Source: Perkinsus olseni
Lineage: Eukaryota; Perkinsozoa; Perkinsida; Perkinsidae
Direction: 5' to 3'
DNA length: 16,213 nt
Assembly (NCBI GenBank): GCA_013115135.1
Contig: JABANP010000817.1
Location: forward strand, 1 to 16,213
Program-made: the position numbers and the translations under genes
The notes under the pieces: generated by a model
Databases searched by the model: none
What the model saw: only the letters and a program-made list of their open reading frames with translations
Told to the model about the DNA's origin: nothing
Shown here: positions 1-9,374 of the stretch, piece after piece
Position numbering within the stretch: position 1 is the first letter of the stretch
Layout of the letters: each line of letters begins with the position of its first letter

Positions 1-763
1 CATAGCGTATTCTGCGCTCCCCATCATTTCGTTGACCATAAGGCCTTGAGTTTCCTAGGGTAACGCTAAGACGCATACCGTATTACGATAACCGTAATAA
101 AACATGGATTTCACGCCGCGAGTTACTTGAGTCATGAGAGAATGAAATTCTAGCTCGAAGGTCATCTTACTCGAGCCCTGACGAGGATGCTGTCCGGTTA
201 AATTCGCTTGCGCTGTTGTGCAATGGACGTGAGAGCATCTGCAGTGTGACGCCAGGATCTCACGAGCATTCCGGCGTTCGAATGCTCATCAAATAGTTAC
301 CGGGTACCACTCACTCTTTTCAGTGGTGGTGGGGAGCTCGGAGAACCTGATGGGCGCTATCCGCAACGCTGCTTCAAGCAAGTTCACATATATCAGAATA
401 CGTTTTCACTATTGATGGGCAACTTCTCGACGTGCATTGCATCCGAGGCAAAGAGTTGCCTAGTGAAAAATGTCAATTCTCGCCCTTCTCAGCTCAACCT
501 CGAAGTGCTCAATAGCCGCAGGCAACATTTCGTATCTTCCTTGTCAGGCCGTACGTAGGGCATTCCTTGTTTGAACTCTGTGAGGACGATCAGCACAAAA
601 ATGACTGTCTCCCTCCAAGATTTCTGTTAGGAGGCAGATTCTGTTCACAACTACTATCTGCATGAGATTCATCCACGTAGAGGTCGCCCACGTGCCTTCA
701 ATCCTTACCTACATCTGTGACACTCGGTGGTGACTCGATCTCCTCGGTAGAGCTTAAAACCAT
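1..763 (-). CDS. Gene A, 5' part: unidentified protein, runs off left edge
   Basis: Four exons: 709-763, 315-346, 171-238 and 1-65 (continues beyond the window). The start is ATG at 763-761 in a good context (AACCCATGG). Donors are GTAAGG, GTGAGT and GTAAGA; acceptors are TCAG, GCAG and TTAG. Intron phases match throughout (1, 0, 2), which is the main support. The 73 visible residues are low-complexity and probably disordered: an acidic start (MVLSSTEEIESPPS), a proline-serine stretch followed by LKR (about residues 20-29), then a serine-rich, basic part ending ...NDGERRIRY. Such N-termini are common in nuclear regulatory proteins, but no domain is visible and I do not recognise the family. 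The start lies 188 bases from the ALKBH1 stop in the same orientation, so its promoter must share that short gap with the ALKBH1 3' end. Exon 2 (32 nt) is the least certain exon. Confidence 0.5.
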
Positions 764-803
764 GGGTTAAGTGAGTCACAGATTCACTACTCGTGACTGT
801 TAC

Positions 804-820
804 TGACCGCTCGGCGGTCA
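804..820. repeat. Perfect 7-bp inverted repeat, TCG loop
   Basis: TGACCGC and GCGGTCA flank the centre TCG. It sits in the 188-base gap between the gene A start codon and the ALKBH1 stop, about 40 bases upstream of gene A. It could be a protein-binding palindrome in the gene A promoter. Confidence 0.5.
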
Positions 821-880
821 AACCCAGGTAGCCCAGCGAAAATTCTTCTCGTCGCGAACTCCCCAGCTTCACGAAGCAGC

Positions 881-886
881 TTTATT
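881..886 (-). promoter_or_regulatory. Poly(A) signal AATAAA of ALKBH1
   Basis: On the minus strand AATAAA lies about 65 bases beyond the ALKBH1 stop codon (954-952), a normal spacing for a eukaryotic polyadenylation signal. It supports 952 as the true end of the gene. Confidence 0.65.
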
Positions 887-951
887 ACTACGAAAAATCA
901 ACTGCTAGTATCAATCGAAACATCGCATTGAAGTTGGTTTGCTGTGATACT

Positions 952-3699
952 CTAGCCACAGTCAACAGGATCCATAGGTACATCAGGTTCATTATCTTGT
1001 AATCTTGCTTTCTTGCTGCTTCCCTCAACGCCTGAGTCTTCGCCACCCCAGACTTCTCGGATGCTAACACTGAGCCTAGTCCTCTTGAGAAAGTCTTCAA
1101 CGCTGCCGTCAGCATGGCGCGGACGTTCCACCGAACCTTTCAGTATGGTAGGAACGCCGTGAAACTGACGAGGACATGATTCAAGTTCCTCATCGCCCAT
1201 ATTGTTTATGATAAATCGATCACAAATCTCCAAAAGCGACGAATATCGTGTGAAATACGGCAGCCCAATCATGAGCGGAATTCCTTCGATCAAGAGACAC
1301 CGCACTAGTCGGCAACAGGAAGGGGGAGGAAGCCGGAGCGCAAAGGAAGTACTGTACGAGTTGCGATCGTAGCTTCCTCGAAAAGAAGAGAAAGTTTCGC
1401 TGACTTCAGAGGTTCCCTTTGTTCGATTGTACATCTTCCGCAGTGATTCCGAGCATCAGACAACGAACGACGCTGTCAAGAATACACTGGTTGGTACACT
1501 TCAAGTGAAACGTTCACCGCAACGACGTCGATACCTTCCCGCTGAACTCACCCACTGTCTGGCCTCCCTCGAGAGCACTAAAACATCACCGGAGTTGAAC
1601 AAGATCGGCGCAGGGGTTATGCCGACCTTACTGTCACCGCCCAGAAGGAAGGTACAAGTCAAGCCGAGAGCTAGGATAACCTGAAGGGCTCATTATAGCG
1701 TGCCTCTTTGCCAAACGGTTTTGTCTGTTGGATAACCGCAAGTGTGCAAGATGTATCAGACCTGAGTCAGACCGCTGCTGACCTAGTTGCTGTTAAGGCA
1801 CTTGACAGCTAGCAGGTCAGCAGCGGCGCTCGAAGGCCGGGAACGAAAGGTCCGTTATTTAGCCAACCTGACGCTCCAGAACAGCAGTCGGAACACTCAG
1901 ACACCAAACGCAGATGATAATATCGCTCGTCATTCACTTTTCTCCGAAGGTGCTCCTCACGAGAGCCAGTGACAAGTGGACGACACCGGATGAATATTCC
2001 CCTCACCAGTGGTGAATGATCGCGCGCCTCGACATCATCTTTGTGACCTCCTAATCGATCACTTGATCGATGACTGTGAAAGAAGTTCACTAGAGCTGCT
2101 TGTGGCTGATAACCTGAATGCAAGTTCGTCGTTGTGACAGAAACCAAGCGGACTTGCGCTTACCGCCATTTGCGAGCCGACTTCCGCAAATCTCATCAGC
2201 CGCTTTCAATGCGTTGTTATATATCTCACAAGCCCACCGAGGCATGTCTGAACATGGATGAGGCAGTGAAGAAACAATAACAGAACAGCTACCGAAATGG
2301 AAGATAACTCCGATAAGAATCCAGGAACACTTCACAGCGAAAGGTTCGTTATACGTTGAAGGCTTCTCAGATAATTCTGATTGATTCAATGCTACTGAGC
2401 TCACTGCATCATACACGTCCTACTCTACGAGCAGCTTCGTACAGGAATGGATTCGAAAAAAACCCCATCTGGCGGTGGAAGTGGTGAACTCATCGCGGAC
2501 GGATAGAATGGATGGACACTAAATACGCACATCTTAGCATGGGAGGAATATTGCATACACACGAATTTCGCCTTCAAACGACGAGTCGTCGACGACGACC
2601 CTTGAAGTTGCCACACGTCTCGTCATGAACGGAAAGCCAAGAGGCAGTCGAATTTCTGTCATGCTACTCCATGCTGGACGCTAATTCACAAAAGACATCC
2701 CACGAATTCATTCGATTCCCGCTCTGATGAGGAGCTGACTGGAAACGATAGTACCAGGCATACAATTCTGCCTACCGGATGTCGAAGTTCCTCGATAGGT
2801 GCGCCGCGTCCAGTCGTAATGAACTCCAAGCGAAGACCATCGCAACTTGCGCAATAAGCAGGTATTCAGCTCGCTCCTATTCTCCCTGCACATCTGATCA
2901 TAAAAGAAAGATTCCAAACCTCGCAGGACGGAGTAGCCATAACCTGCTGGTACTCCTCGAACATGTCCGATCGTTCCTCAGGAGTTGTTATGGGATCCAA
3001 ATTGGTGCTGTGAGGATCCGACACGCAGCGATGCAGCATCTAAGGCCGGAAAGATCGCGAGCAATGGAAATCGAGATCACAGGCATCATATGATGAGGAC
3101 AGATTCGAAGAGTGACATATGGACGAATCATGAATTCAATACAGATGACCTCAATGGCCTCTTGGTCGCCTGGCAAAGTGGCCATTTACTCACCTCGGAA
3201 GTTATCTGTTCGACTTCATCATCACTCAAAAAGCTTCGCAAGAGAATTGCGGCTGACTGGCTGGGAGCTATCGTACACGCTGAGATAACGATGTCCTTCA
3301 GAACCAGAATGCGAAGCTCCGCTCAATCGAGTTAACAACGCTGGAATGGTCTAGTTGGTTATGACGATCGCCTCACACGCGATAGGTCCCGAGTTCGACT
3401 CTCGGTTCCAGTATTTCACGAGGAGATATTGGCAACCGATATCGACGACCCCGAACTCCGTCGGAATGCGCCCTACGGATTGATTTCGATTTCGATTCTG
3501 GTCATGCAAAACGAGAACATAGCTAACTCTCACCATTATGCTGACTGGCGAGGACATCTGCCAAGTCACCAGAACTCTCGCAGTCGATGAGTTGAAGGTG
3601 AGGGTTCACTCGACGTAGCGCCGCACGGACTTCCTCTACAGAAGAACATGGCCGCAAGACCCGCTCGACTTCTACGTAGCCAACATCAGCTCTGCACAT
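952..3699 (-). CDS. ALKBH1: Nucleic acid dioxygenase ALKBH1 homologue, 8 exons, complete
   Basis: Fe(II)/2-oxoglutarate dioxygenase of the AlkB family; ALKBH1 acts on tRNA and mitochondrial RNA bases and possibly 6-methyladenine in DNA. Exons: 3534-3699, 3194-3279, 2944-3039, 2776-2893, 2164-2247, 2007-2113, 1552-1680, 952-1164. All seven junctions keep frame and give 332 residues (human protein 389). Landmarks: TNLD near residue 96; LLRKLRW...GVHYDW (about 129-143), an ALKBH1 signature; PQAALVNFF (187-195), matching the AGILNYY strand; iron ligands H207 and D209 (GGHKDD) and H264 (FHGVP); FLLGG (230-234) and NSGDVLVLS (248-256); 2-oxoglutarate arginines R292 and R298, spaced six apart as in human R338/R344. 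The tail ends with a possible nuclear signal (SSKKARL). All catalytic residues are present, so it should be active. The N-terminus is short; ATG at 3699-3697 has context CAACCATG. Exon 1 has no recognisable homology and is less certain. Confidence 0.93.
1772..1826 (-). ncRNA. Pre-miRNA-like hairpin in ALKBH1 intron 6
   Basis: Two 22-nt arms (1772-1793 and 1805-1826) pair around an 11-nt loop: 13 consecutive base pairs, an imperfect step of three mismatches, then five more pairs. It lies wholly inside the 326-nt sixth intron of ALKBH1 (1681-2006), so it would be present in the pre-mRNA. Arm and loop sizes fit a microRNA precursor, but pairing does not extend below the 22-bp stem, as Drosha substrates usually require. 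A small inverted-repeat remnant or structural intron element is equally possible. Confidence 0.3.
3340..3413 (+). tRNA. tRNA-Val, anticodon CAC
   Basis: A full cloverleaf of 74 nt. Acceptor stem GCTGGAA pairs with TTCCAGT (last pair G-U), discriminator A at 3413. D arm GTC/GAC with the AGTTGGTTA loop, anticodon stem ATCGC/GCGAT, loop CTCACAC (anticodon CAC, reads GTG valine), variable loop AGGTC, T stem CCGAG/CTCGG with loop TTCGACT. Internal promoters are present: A box TGGTCTAGTTGG and B box GAGTTCGACTC. There is no encoded CCA and no intron. It lies inside ALKBH1 intron 1 (3280-3533) on the opposite strand. No TTTT run follows for about 400 bases; the nearest weak stop is TATTTC directly after the gene. 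Confidence 0.93.
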
Positions 3700-3818
3700 G
3701 GTTGAACTAGGTAAGGATACAAGAACCGATCTCAAGTGGTCCCGGCTGTGGTGCTGGAAACTCAAGTACGACCAAGCAAAGTTAGAAACTCTCATGGGTC
3801 ACAAGACTGCACAATATT

Positions 3819-5208
3819 TCATTCGATTTTCTTCCTCGACTTCAATACATTGGCGAGCTCTCCAGCGAACAAGGGATGAGGCGCCATACCTAGTTCAATG
3901 TGAATGAGAATGCTAGATACAGGTTCATGTGCAGAGCCGGCCATATTTGTCAAAGATGTTTACCAGGGGTGGGACGAACATCGCGCAATGCTGTTGCAGT
4001 TTCCTTGGGAACGTAGGCCTCATCGAGAGAATGTAGATTATCCACTATCTGCCCATCGAGTACATTCCCGAGTTGCGCTACGGGAGACGGACCTCCTTTA
4101 TCTTTTGCAAATATACATCTTCCAGCTGACGTCTCAAGCAGTTTTCGTTTTCCTCCAGCAGCTCACCAATCGTCTAAGGCAAAGCATGTCTCAAGTCCAG
4201 CGAACTCCAAGCTAGGATACGTATGGATGCAGCCGACTGAGTGGGATACCGCCCGCATAGCATCCTTCCCGATGACAACCGCTCTTGCCCGACCTTCACT
4301 TGCGCTTCCTGGGTTAAGACAGGAGAGAGCCATGAAGCTGAGCGATTTATCGCTGGAGTGTCGTTCGTCGCCGCGTTACGAGTCTAAGATTCAACAGCAT
4401 AAAAACTCGAGAATGGTAATATCACGATCTCACCTTCCTCCGAGCTTCTGCCGCTAAGTGGAACTCCCCTTCGCCATCATCACCAGACACGGAGTGAGTT
4501 ATGCGAGCAACAACTCGGCCATCGACTCGAATGCTGGAAAAGTTATGCATAGACTACCGGGCCATGAGCCCTCCGCGTGCGCTCCCAAGTGTTCCGTCCG
4601 TTACGTTCGCCTACTCTGGTTTCCCTGCAGCTACAGCGAGCTCAACACGCTGCTCGGACCTCCACAAATCTCCACTGGGGCCTAAAGGAGAGACATGGAA
4701 GATGGACATAATAAATGCCTGCCGATTCCAGTCGGCCCTCGTAGCGTCGGCGATTCCACCCAAGTCGCGGCGAAATCACATAGGAAACGACGGAGCGCGC
4801 TTGCCTTCATTCTGCACTAGGAATATCCCCGAAAAGCCATGCTGAGTTTCTCGAAGATACAAAGAAGATACTGCTGAGGGTCCGTGATACCTGCAACGCA
4901 TGCAACTACATCGATCCTCGGCACTATCCGCTTCGGTCGAGCTAAGATTTTCCCCACCACCGAAGCGCTTCACATCAACCACGACTCGTTACAAACAACT
5001 GATAGGAGAGCGTTCTCCTACTGAAGAACGTAGTTGGCGGACAGCCGATCGAGCATAGACTCCAACTCGAGCAGAGGCGCATTGCTTGCTGTCGATATAT
5101 CCACAGCTTGAGCTGCCACAGCCACGGGCTTCTCTGATGATACGATATAGTAGTCGTTGGTGCCCGGGTATCTGCCGAGCCAATTACACGGCAATGACTG
5201 AGGTTCAT
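3819..5208 (-). CDS. Gene C: unidentified protein with C-terminal coiled coil
   Basis: Well-supported exons: 4434-4533, 4300-4383, 4117-4173 (donor GTATAT; or 4093-4173 with donor GTCCGT), 3964-4048 and 3819-3889, ending TGA. Phases agree at every join; the intron 4384-4433 is exactly 50 nt. More tentative 5' exons that also keep phase: 5190-5208 (ATG at 5208-5206), 5043-5133 and 4891-4941. The model gives about 185-193 residues. Visible parts: an alanine-rich start with LLELESMLDR, a short Cys stretch (RCSCMRC), a middle part with RVDGRVVARITHS, then a heptad-like helix GELLEENENCLRRQLED and a basic tail ending VLKSRKKIE. I do not recognise the family; the helix suggests self-association. 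The stop lies 119 bases upstream of the ALKBH1 start, same orientation. The last five exons are secure as coding; the first three are about even odds. Confidence 0.6.
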
Positions 5209-5625
5209 GACGACTGTACGATGGCTCTCAACATTTATCAGGCCCCAAACTTCTCAGCGCGGGTTGCAGGCTGTACACCCTAGGATAAAAGACGGAATTT
5301 CGACGTCTTTCGAGTGTCCAATAGTCGAACGCGACGAACGCGGAGACTCAACAGTATCTTAGGCAAACTGTTCTTGAGCGCTCCCTCATAAACGGCCAGA
5401 AATCTTTTTCTCTATGGAAATCATTCGGCAGTGTAAAATTATCCTACAACGAGACGAGCGGCTCCTACACTCCATCTCTCACGACCCTACAAGCTGCCTC
5501 ACGGCGTTTCTAGTAACCGCCTCATGGATGCCCCTCGCTTATATGACCTGTAAACTGCTTCCTTCAGCTGATCGCCTCCCGATTGGCCCGAATCGCGGTT
5601 GAACTGCGGATGGCATATAAAAGAG
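5209..5625. other. Gap between genes C and D, no gene recognised
   Basis: About 417 bases between the proposed gene C start and the gene D stop. It should hold the gene D 3' UTR and gene C promoter (both minus strand). A TATAAAAG box occurs at 5616-5623 but on the plus strand, with no plus-strand gene after it. Only short open frames without convincing splice partners are seen. Confidence 0.4.
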
Positions 5626-6828
5626 CTACGCGTGTTGCCTGAGATGATACGTAGTAACGACGATAGTACAAGGTTGCTCAACAACCCCTGTTAGGGTCAG
5701 TACTTCCGAACTCTCGTACTCCTGAGCTCAAGATCCGGAGACGTCAAGTGAAAGTCAAAATCAACAACCAACGCAGGTTTCTCGCAGCAGGTTAACGTCT
5801 CGTCTGAACGCGAACTTCACGTGAGTGGCCGATATCTCTGCGGAGTGGCAGAGAGGAAACTCAAACATTTCTCTTTCTGCACATAGCGGCCCATTCAACG
5901 ACGACACAATGATGAAGAGGTTTATTGTAGCTTTTATGTAAGCCATTACCTTCACTCCTGCTCACGCTACAGATGAACCAGTCGGAACTCTCAGGAGACT
6001 TGCAGATCAGCCGACGCTGAAGAGAGCACCGAGATTCACGAGGAGGAATTCTACGAGAAACGGCATCGACTTTCCAAGCATTGCACGGGCGAACGTCGCT
6101 CAGCGCCATGTGCATCCGCGAGTCGTATAGCCGCCCGTGTTCGAGTATAGATACGCCCTTCGCGGGGAAATATCAAATGCTTACCAGGTCCAGCTCCAAC
6201 TCCGAGCTCTGATCCGATGACACGGCGAACCTCAGGAGTCGATCCACTGCCCTCAACTTGTATTGTTCACCGCTATTCGTACCTTCCTAAGACTGGTCGA
6301 GCATCGAAAGAAATCGACATAGAACTTCGACAATACGCCGCGACTATTAGCCACACAAATGACACGCGCTCAACCGCACACACAGGACCAGCAAACCCAC
6401 AACTGACCTATCCATCCGATCGCGACCACATACGAGAGCGAACCGTATATGCGCTCGATAGTACCATTCAATCTTAGCCACAGCGCACGTAGAAGGTTGT
6501 AAAAGTGATGGATGAAAAACGGTTGAAGCACTCCGGCATCCTACTTCCTGTGTCTCCTCCATTCATCATGCTGGGCATCAGGACGGAACCAAGTGGAAGA
6601 TGATCAAATCAAACTCAAGCTGCTCGCTCATGATACGATTCAGTCCCCCTGCTCCATCAACGTCGAGAGTGAACTCGGCCAGTGAGAATTCCTCGCGGCA
6701 CTCAACCACTCGGTAGGTACCGTCACCGGAGCACAGAGGAGATCACAAAATTGTTTCGCGGCTATTTTAGCGCTCGAGAGCCGTCGCACTGACCATTCTA
6801 GCCTCCCTCTCGAGTTCCTACCATCCAT
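5626..6828 (-). CDS. Gene D: unidentified protein, about 173 residues, 6 exons
   Basis: Exons: 6747-6832 (ATG at 6828-6826), 6590-6708, 6185-6286, 5950-6016, 5821-5876 and 5626-5721 (stop TAG). Phases agree at all joins. The four 3' exons are strongest, with donors GTAAGC, GTAATG and GTGAAG and acceptors TTAG, TTCAG, GCAG and CTCAG. The 5' pair is weaker: its intron is only 38 nt, and the donor at 6589 is GTTCCG. The protein is mixed helix/strand without membrane segment or signal peptide: VECREEFSLAEFTLDVDG (29-46), RAVDRLLRFAV, RRLICKSPESSDWFICSV (102-119) and a C-terminus with VEQPCTIVVTTYHL. The alternation of hydrophobic strands suggests a small globular domain. I considered HORMA-type folds from the final TTYHL strand but found no decisive motif. 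It is the next gene upstream of C, same strand. Confidence 0.55.
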
Positions 6829-6934
6829 TTCCCTGTGAACAACTTAATTCAACAGAAGTAATGCAGAGACAAAGCGCACACATTAGCCTCGATAGCGAGA
6901 CTCGTGTAGTACATGGATTCAGCCTGATGTCTCT

Positions 6935-7159
6935 CTAGCTCGCGCCGTCACAGCTGCATGGTGTGAGAACCTGAGGGTTTTCTCTGATTCGAGGAGCGCT
7001 CTGTATATCGACGGACGCGACTCGCGTCATGCGAGGCGTAGACATTTCTCGAGTTGCACGAGCTCTCGCAAGAAAGGTGTTGAGATCTTCAACACCCTCT
7101 GAGGGAGACCTCGTGAAACTCTTCAACTCGAACACCCAGTTAACAATTTCGAGACCCAA
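6935..7159 (-). CDS. Possible exon, Ser/Thr/Arg-rich, owner unknown
   Basis: An open frame with coding-like composition (EIVNWVFELKSF, then EGVEDLNTFLARARATREMS) lies between the gene D start and the gene G stop. A CAG|GTTCTC donor occurs at 6976. A competing exon in another frame (7136-7199, acceptor TTTTCAG, reading LTFIRETRFKNEAWVSKLLT) overlaps its 5' end. I could not join either to a neighbour in phase. One of them may belong to a 5' exon of gene D or to a small separate gene. The rest of 6833-7272 shows nothing. Confidence 0.25.
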   Translation of the reverse strand: MGLEIVNWVFELKSFTRSPSEGVEDLNTFLARARATREMSTPRMTRVASVDIQSAPRIRENPQVLTPCSCDGAS

Positions 7160-7272
7160 GCTTCATTCTTGAATCGCGTTTCACGTATAAATGTCAATTC
7201 TGAAAACGATTCTGAGAAGGTATCACACTGTATCAAGCCTGAGGCTCAGGAATCATCATTAACAGGTGAAAA

Positions 7273-8473
7273 TCAATTGAAGTACCAATAGTGAGCTCCA
7301 CAGTTAGTTCGATGAACAACATCAGAGTTCTCCAAAGACACGAAAAAGCTGCCGATATGCAACTGCACGTCGAACGTAGTACGTTCAACGTACTCACCTT
7401 AATTCCCGAACATCGATGGCCGAGACCATCTTCATAGTCCGATTCGCAGTCGCAGAACGAATTCCGTTTGAGCTGCTCACATGAGATCTCTTCTGAGTGC
7501 AGCTCGGGCAGCTCAGTAACTAACGCGGGCGGCTCAGAGTCCGAATGCTTCTACCGCCGAGAACAACTTGCTGATCAGCTCGGATCGAATTTCGTGATAC
7601 TTTATCATCAGCACACTATGAGAGCACTCTTACCGATTATGAGTCCTGAGTTGTCAGCAGACGAAGGTACGTGTGCGCGAACATCAGCTAACGAGTCCGC
7701 GGAGCGACTCCAGTCTATCTGAGTCAATCAGCGAGCTGAGATATCTCTGCGGCGCTCTTAGCATAATTCTGATGGTGACATACAAGGCGAGGTACGATAA
7801 CCCCGAATGCGCTCTCTAGCGCCATTCTGCCTGAAGGCAAATCATCCCCGCGACGCACTCGATACTCATAGGTGGGTCTTCGGAGGACCCAATCCGCGAA
7901 TATTCTCCGTGCAAGAACAATTTCGACAAGCCCTGTCAGAGTTGGAATCCATTCCGAGCCGGACGGAATGCCCGAGAGAATTATATCGCCAATCGTATCC
8001 CTTGGCAATGGAAGACGGATGCTCTGGCATCAGCCCTCCTACGACCAGTGAACTTCACAGAAAGCTCGAGCAAGGCAAAAAAACAATTTTTCGAGCGCTT
8101 TCGGGATTAATTTTGCTAACGCGTAGCGCATCTCTTGTCCCGATCGTTCGCTGGGTTTCATCAACGTGAAATGGGAGCAGGATCATGCCAACCTGCAGGC
8201 CATCACCTTTCGTCGAGCTGGCTTGAAGTATCCCCTGCCACGCTTATCAACGTTGTCCCAATACCTAGAGTCATTCAAAAAACAAATTGAGGCTAACGGC
8301 TCATACGAGTACCTCGATCTGAAGGCCCACTGGATGAACATAGGGACTAGCGAAAGCACCTGAGCTCAGCATTCGCTTAGGGGCACCTGGATGACGCATT
8401 ATCTCACGATGAGGACTGATATGAAGTATATTAAAATCGCGGAGCTCTGTGGTCTTGACCTCGGAGAGGACAT
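7273..8473 (-). CDS. Gene G: unidentified single-pass membrane protein, 168 aa, 7 exons
   Basis: Exons: 8408-8473 (ATG at 8473-8471), 8313-8359, 8207-8264, 8085-8150, 7634-7718, 7398-7492, 7273-7362 (stop TGA). All six junctions keep phase. Donors are GTGAGA, GTACTC, GTGATG, GTTTTT (weak), GTAAGA and GTGAGT; acceptors include CTCAG, CTCTAG after a T-run, CCCAG and GACTCAG. Introns are 48, 48, 56, 366, 141 and 35 nt. A hydrophobic helix covers residues 12-31 (AILIYFISVLIVLSLVPMFI), immediately followed by a very basic stretch (KRGRGYFKPARRKR, about 44-58). By the positive-inside rule the C-terminal part faces the cytosol. Cysteines 112, 121, 123, 135 and 160 form a C-terminal cluster with CDCESDYEDG. 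I do not recognise the family. The last intron is unusually short and palindromic, so the final exon (7273-7362) is less certain. Confidence 0.6.
7367..7391. repeat. 25-bp near-perfect palindrome filling a 35-nt intron
   Basis: Arms of 12 bases (7367-7378 and 7380-7391) are complementary except for one position that is a G-U pair in the minus-strand RNA, with a single central base. The palindrome occupies most of the proposed last intron of gene G (7363-7397) and leaves just the two splice sites outside. Confidence 0.6.
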
Positions 8474-8822
8474 ATGTTCGAGAGACGTTCAAACTGTGAA
8501 GAGTCGCGACTCGCGACTCGTGACAGCGTCCGCGGCCAATCAGTACTTAGGGATGAGAGTCGGACTGGCGGGAGTAAAGCTCACGCACACTGACCACCTG
8601 TTCAATAGGACAGTGCTGGTTCTTGGAATTGGTTTTGAAATGGGTTTTTAACGTGAACTGCGGCTCCAAAATCGATCTTGAATATCGGAATTAGTTTACT
8701 GAGTATCCCTGGCAGTCTCGAGCGGGAAAGACTCTCCGTATCGCAATTTCTAACCTGACAAGCGAAGCGAAACCCGCATGGTCTCCTCCTCAGTCACGGC
8801 GGGGAACACGAGAGAATGCAGT
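8474..8822. other. Gap between genes G and F, no gene recognised
   Basis: About 349 bases holding the gene G promoter and the gene F 3' UTR. It contains the TCGCGA palindromes at 8501-8520. A short minus-strand start (ATG at 8780-8778, reading MRVSLRLS before a GTTAGA donor) could be an upstream first exon, but no acceptor could be matched. Confidence 0.35.
8501..8520. promoter_or_regulatory. Overlapping TCGCGA palindromes upstream of gene G
   Basis: GAGTCGCGACTC (8501-8512) is a perfect 12-bp palindrome and overlaps AGTCGCGA-C-TCGCGACT (8502-8518), a 17-bp palindrome with one central base. They lie 28-47 bases upstream of the gene G start codon. TCGCGA cores are binding sites of BANP-type factors in CpG-rich metazoan promoters; that assignment here is inference. 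Confidence 0.4.
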
Positions 8823-9374
8823 CTAAAAATTATTCCCGCTCTCGCTCAAGTGGAAAACCGAGCGAGTGGTATGTGAAATGATATCATAAAGTAACCACGG
8901 CGATCGCGACTGTCTCATCTTGCCAGCCAACTCAGCTATCGGACTGAAATGGGAACGGTCTCCTGTAAGCAGTCCGCCTGCTGGTAGATTGCGGGGATTC
9001 GCTCTTCCACGAGCAGAAACACCGCACCTACCGCCTTGAAATCGCGGCGACTTGCGTAGCATCATGAACATCTCACACCAACTCGTTTTTTGGGGCTCGT
9101 CTGCGGTTGTGCGCTGAAGACAAATCAAGACAATCTTTGCATAGTTCTACTGCGGCTATTCATGAACTTGGATACTGATACCATCACTTTCTATAATTGG
9201 AAGATTTGAACAACCTCGTTCGATGACACTCATGCCGTAGTGTACGCTTTGTGAGGTTTTTCGTCATGTGCAAATGGAAACAAGAAGCTCGTCAAACTTT
9301 TTTAGTGTGCGACCGAACGCAGGCAGACCGGGGATGGGATCCATCGCTTTAGGAGCGCCACCCCGCGGGGCCAT
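8823..9374 (-). CDS. Gene F: unidentified 110-aa protein, 3 exons
   Basis: Exons: 9282-9374, 9032-9113 and 8823-8980 (stop TAG). The ATG at 9374-9372 lies in a strong context (CACGCCATGG). Phases agree (0, 1). The second intron (8981-9031) is 51 nt with donor GTAGGT and acceptor CCAG; the first (9114-9281) has a weak GTTTCC donor but a good TTTGTCTTCAG acceptor. The protein begins MAPRGGAPKAMDPIPGLPAF, then a basic-amphipathic segment GRTLKKFDELL, a middle with WCEMFMMLRKSPRF and a helix SPIAELAGKMRQSRSPWLLY. No signal peptide or long membrane segment is visible. I do not recognise it. The DNA just before the start is also open in two other frames, so the first exon might instead continue gene I. 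Confidence 0.45.

Noticed and set aside
952..1434. 160-codon minus-strand ORF as an intact single gene
   Set aside because: Only its last 70 codons (952-1164) match ALKBH1; the upstream part is ALKBH1 intron 7, read through by chance.
2054..2071. Palindrome ATCGATCA-CT-TGATCGAT
   Set aside because: It lies within ALKBH1 exon 6 and is explained by the codons for SSDRLG; no structural role need be assumed.
5616..5623. TATA box TATAAAAG on the plus strand
   Set aside because: No plus-strand gene follows within reach; it overlaps the end of gene D on the other strand, so it is most likely chance.
5761..5943. Small secreted peptide (hydrophobic leader MAYIKATINLFIIVSS...)
   Set aside because: The leader lies in an intron of gene D (5877-5949); the downstream part is a gene D exon, and phases across the neighbouring exons agree without it.
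7807..8363. Two plus-strand ORFs of 120 and 65 codons
   Set aside because: They lie antisense to gene G, whose exons 8085-8359 have matching phases and good splice signals. Their ends do not join.
8391..8651. Plus-strand 86-codon ORF
   Set aside because: Antisense to gene G exon 1 and its promoter; no splice partners or family match.
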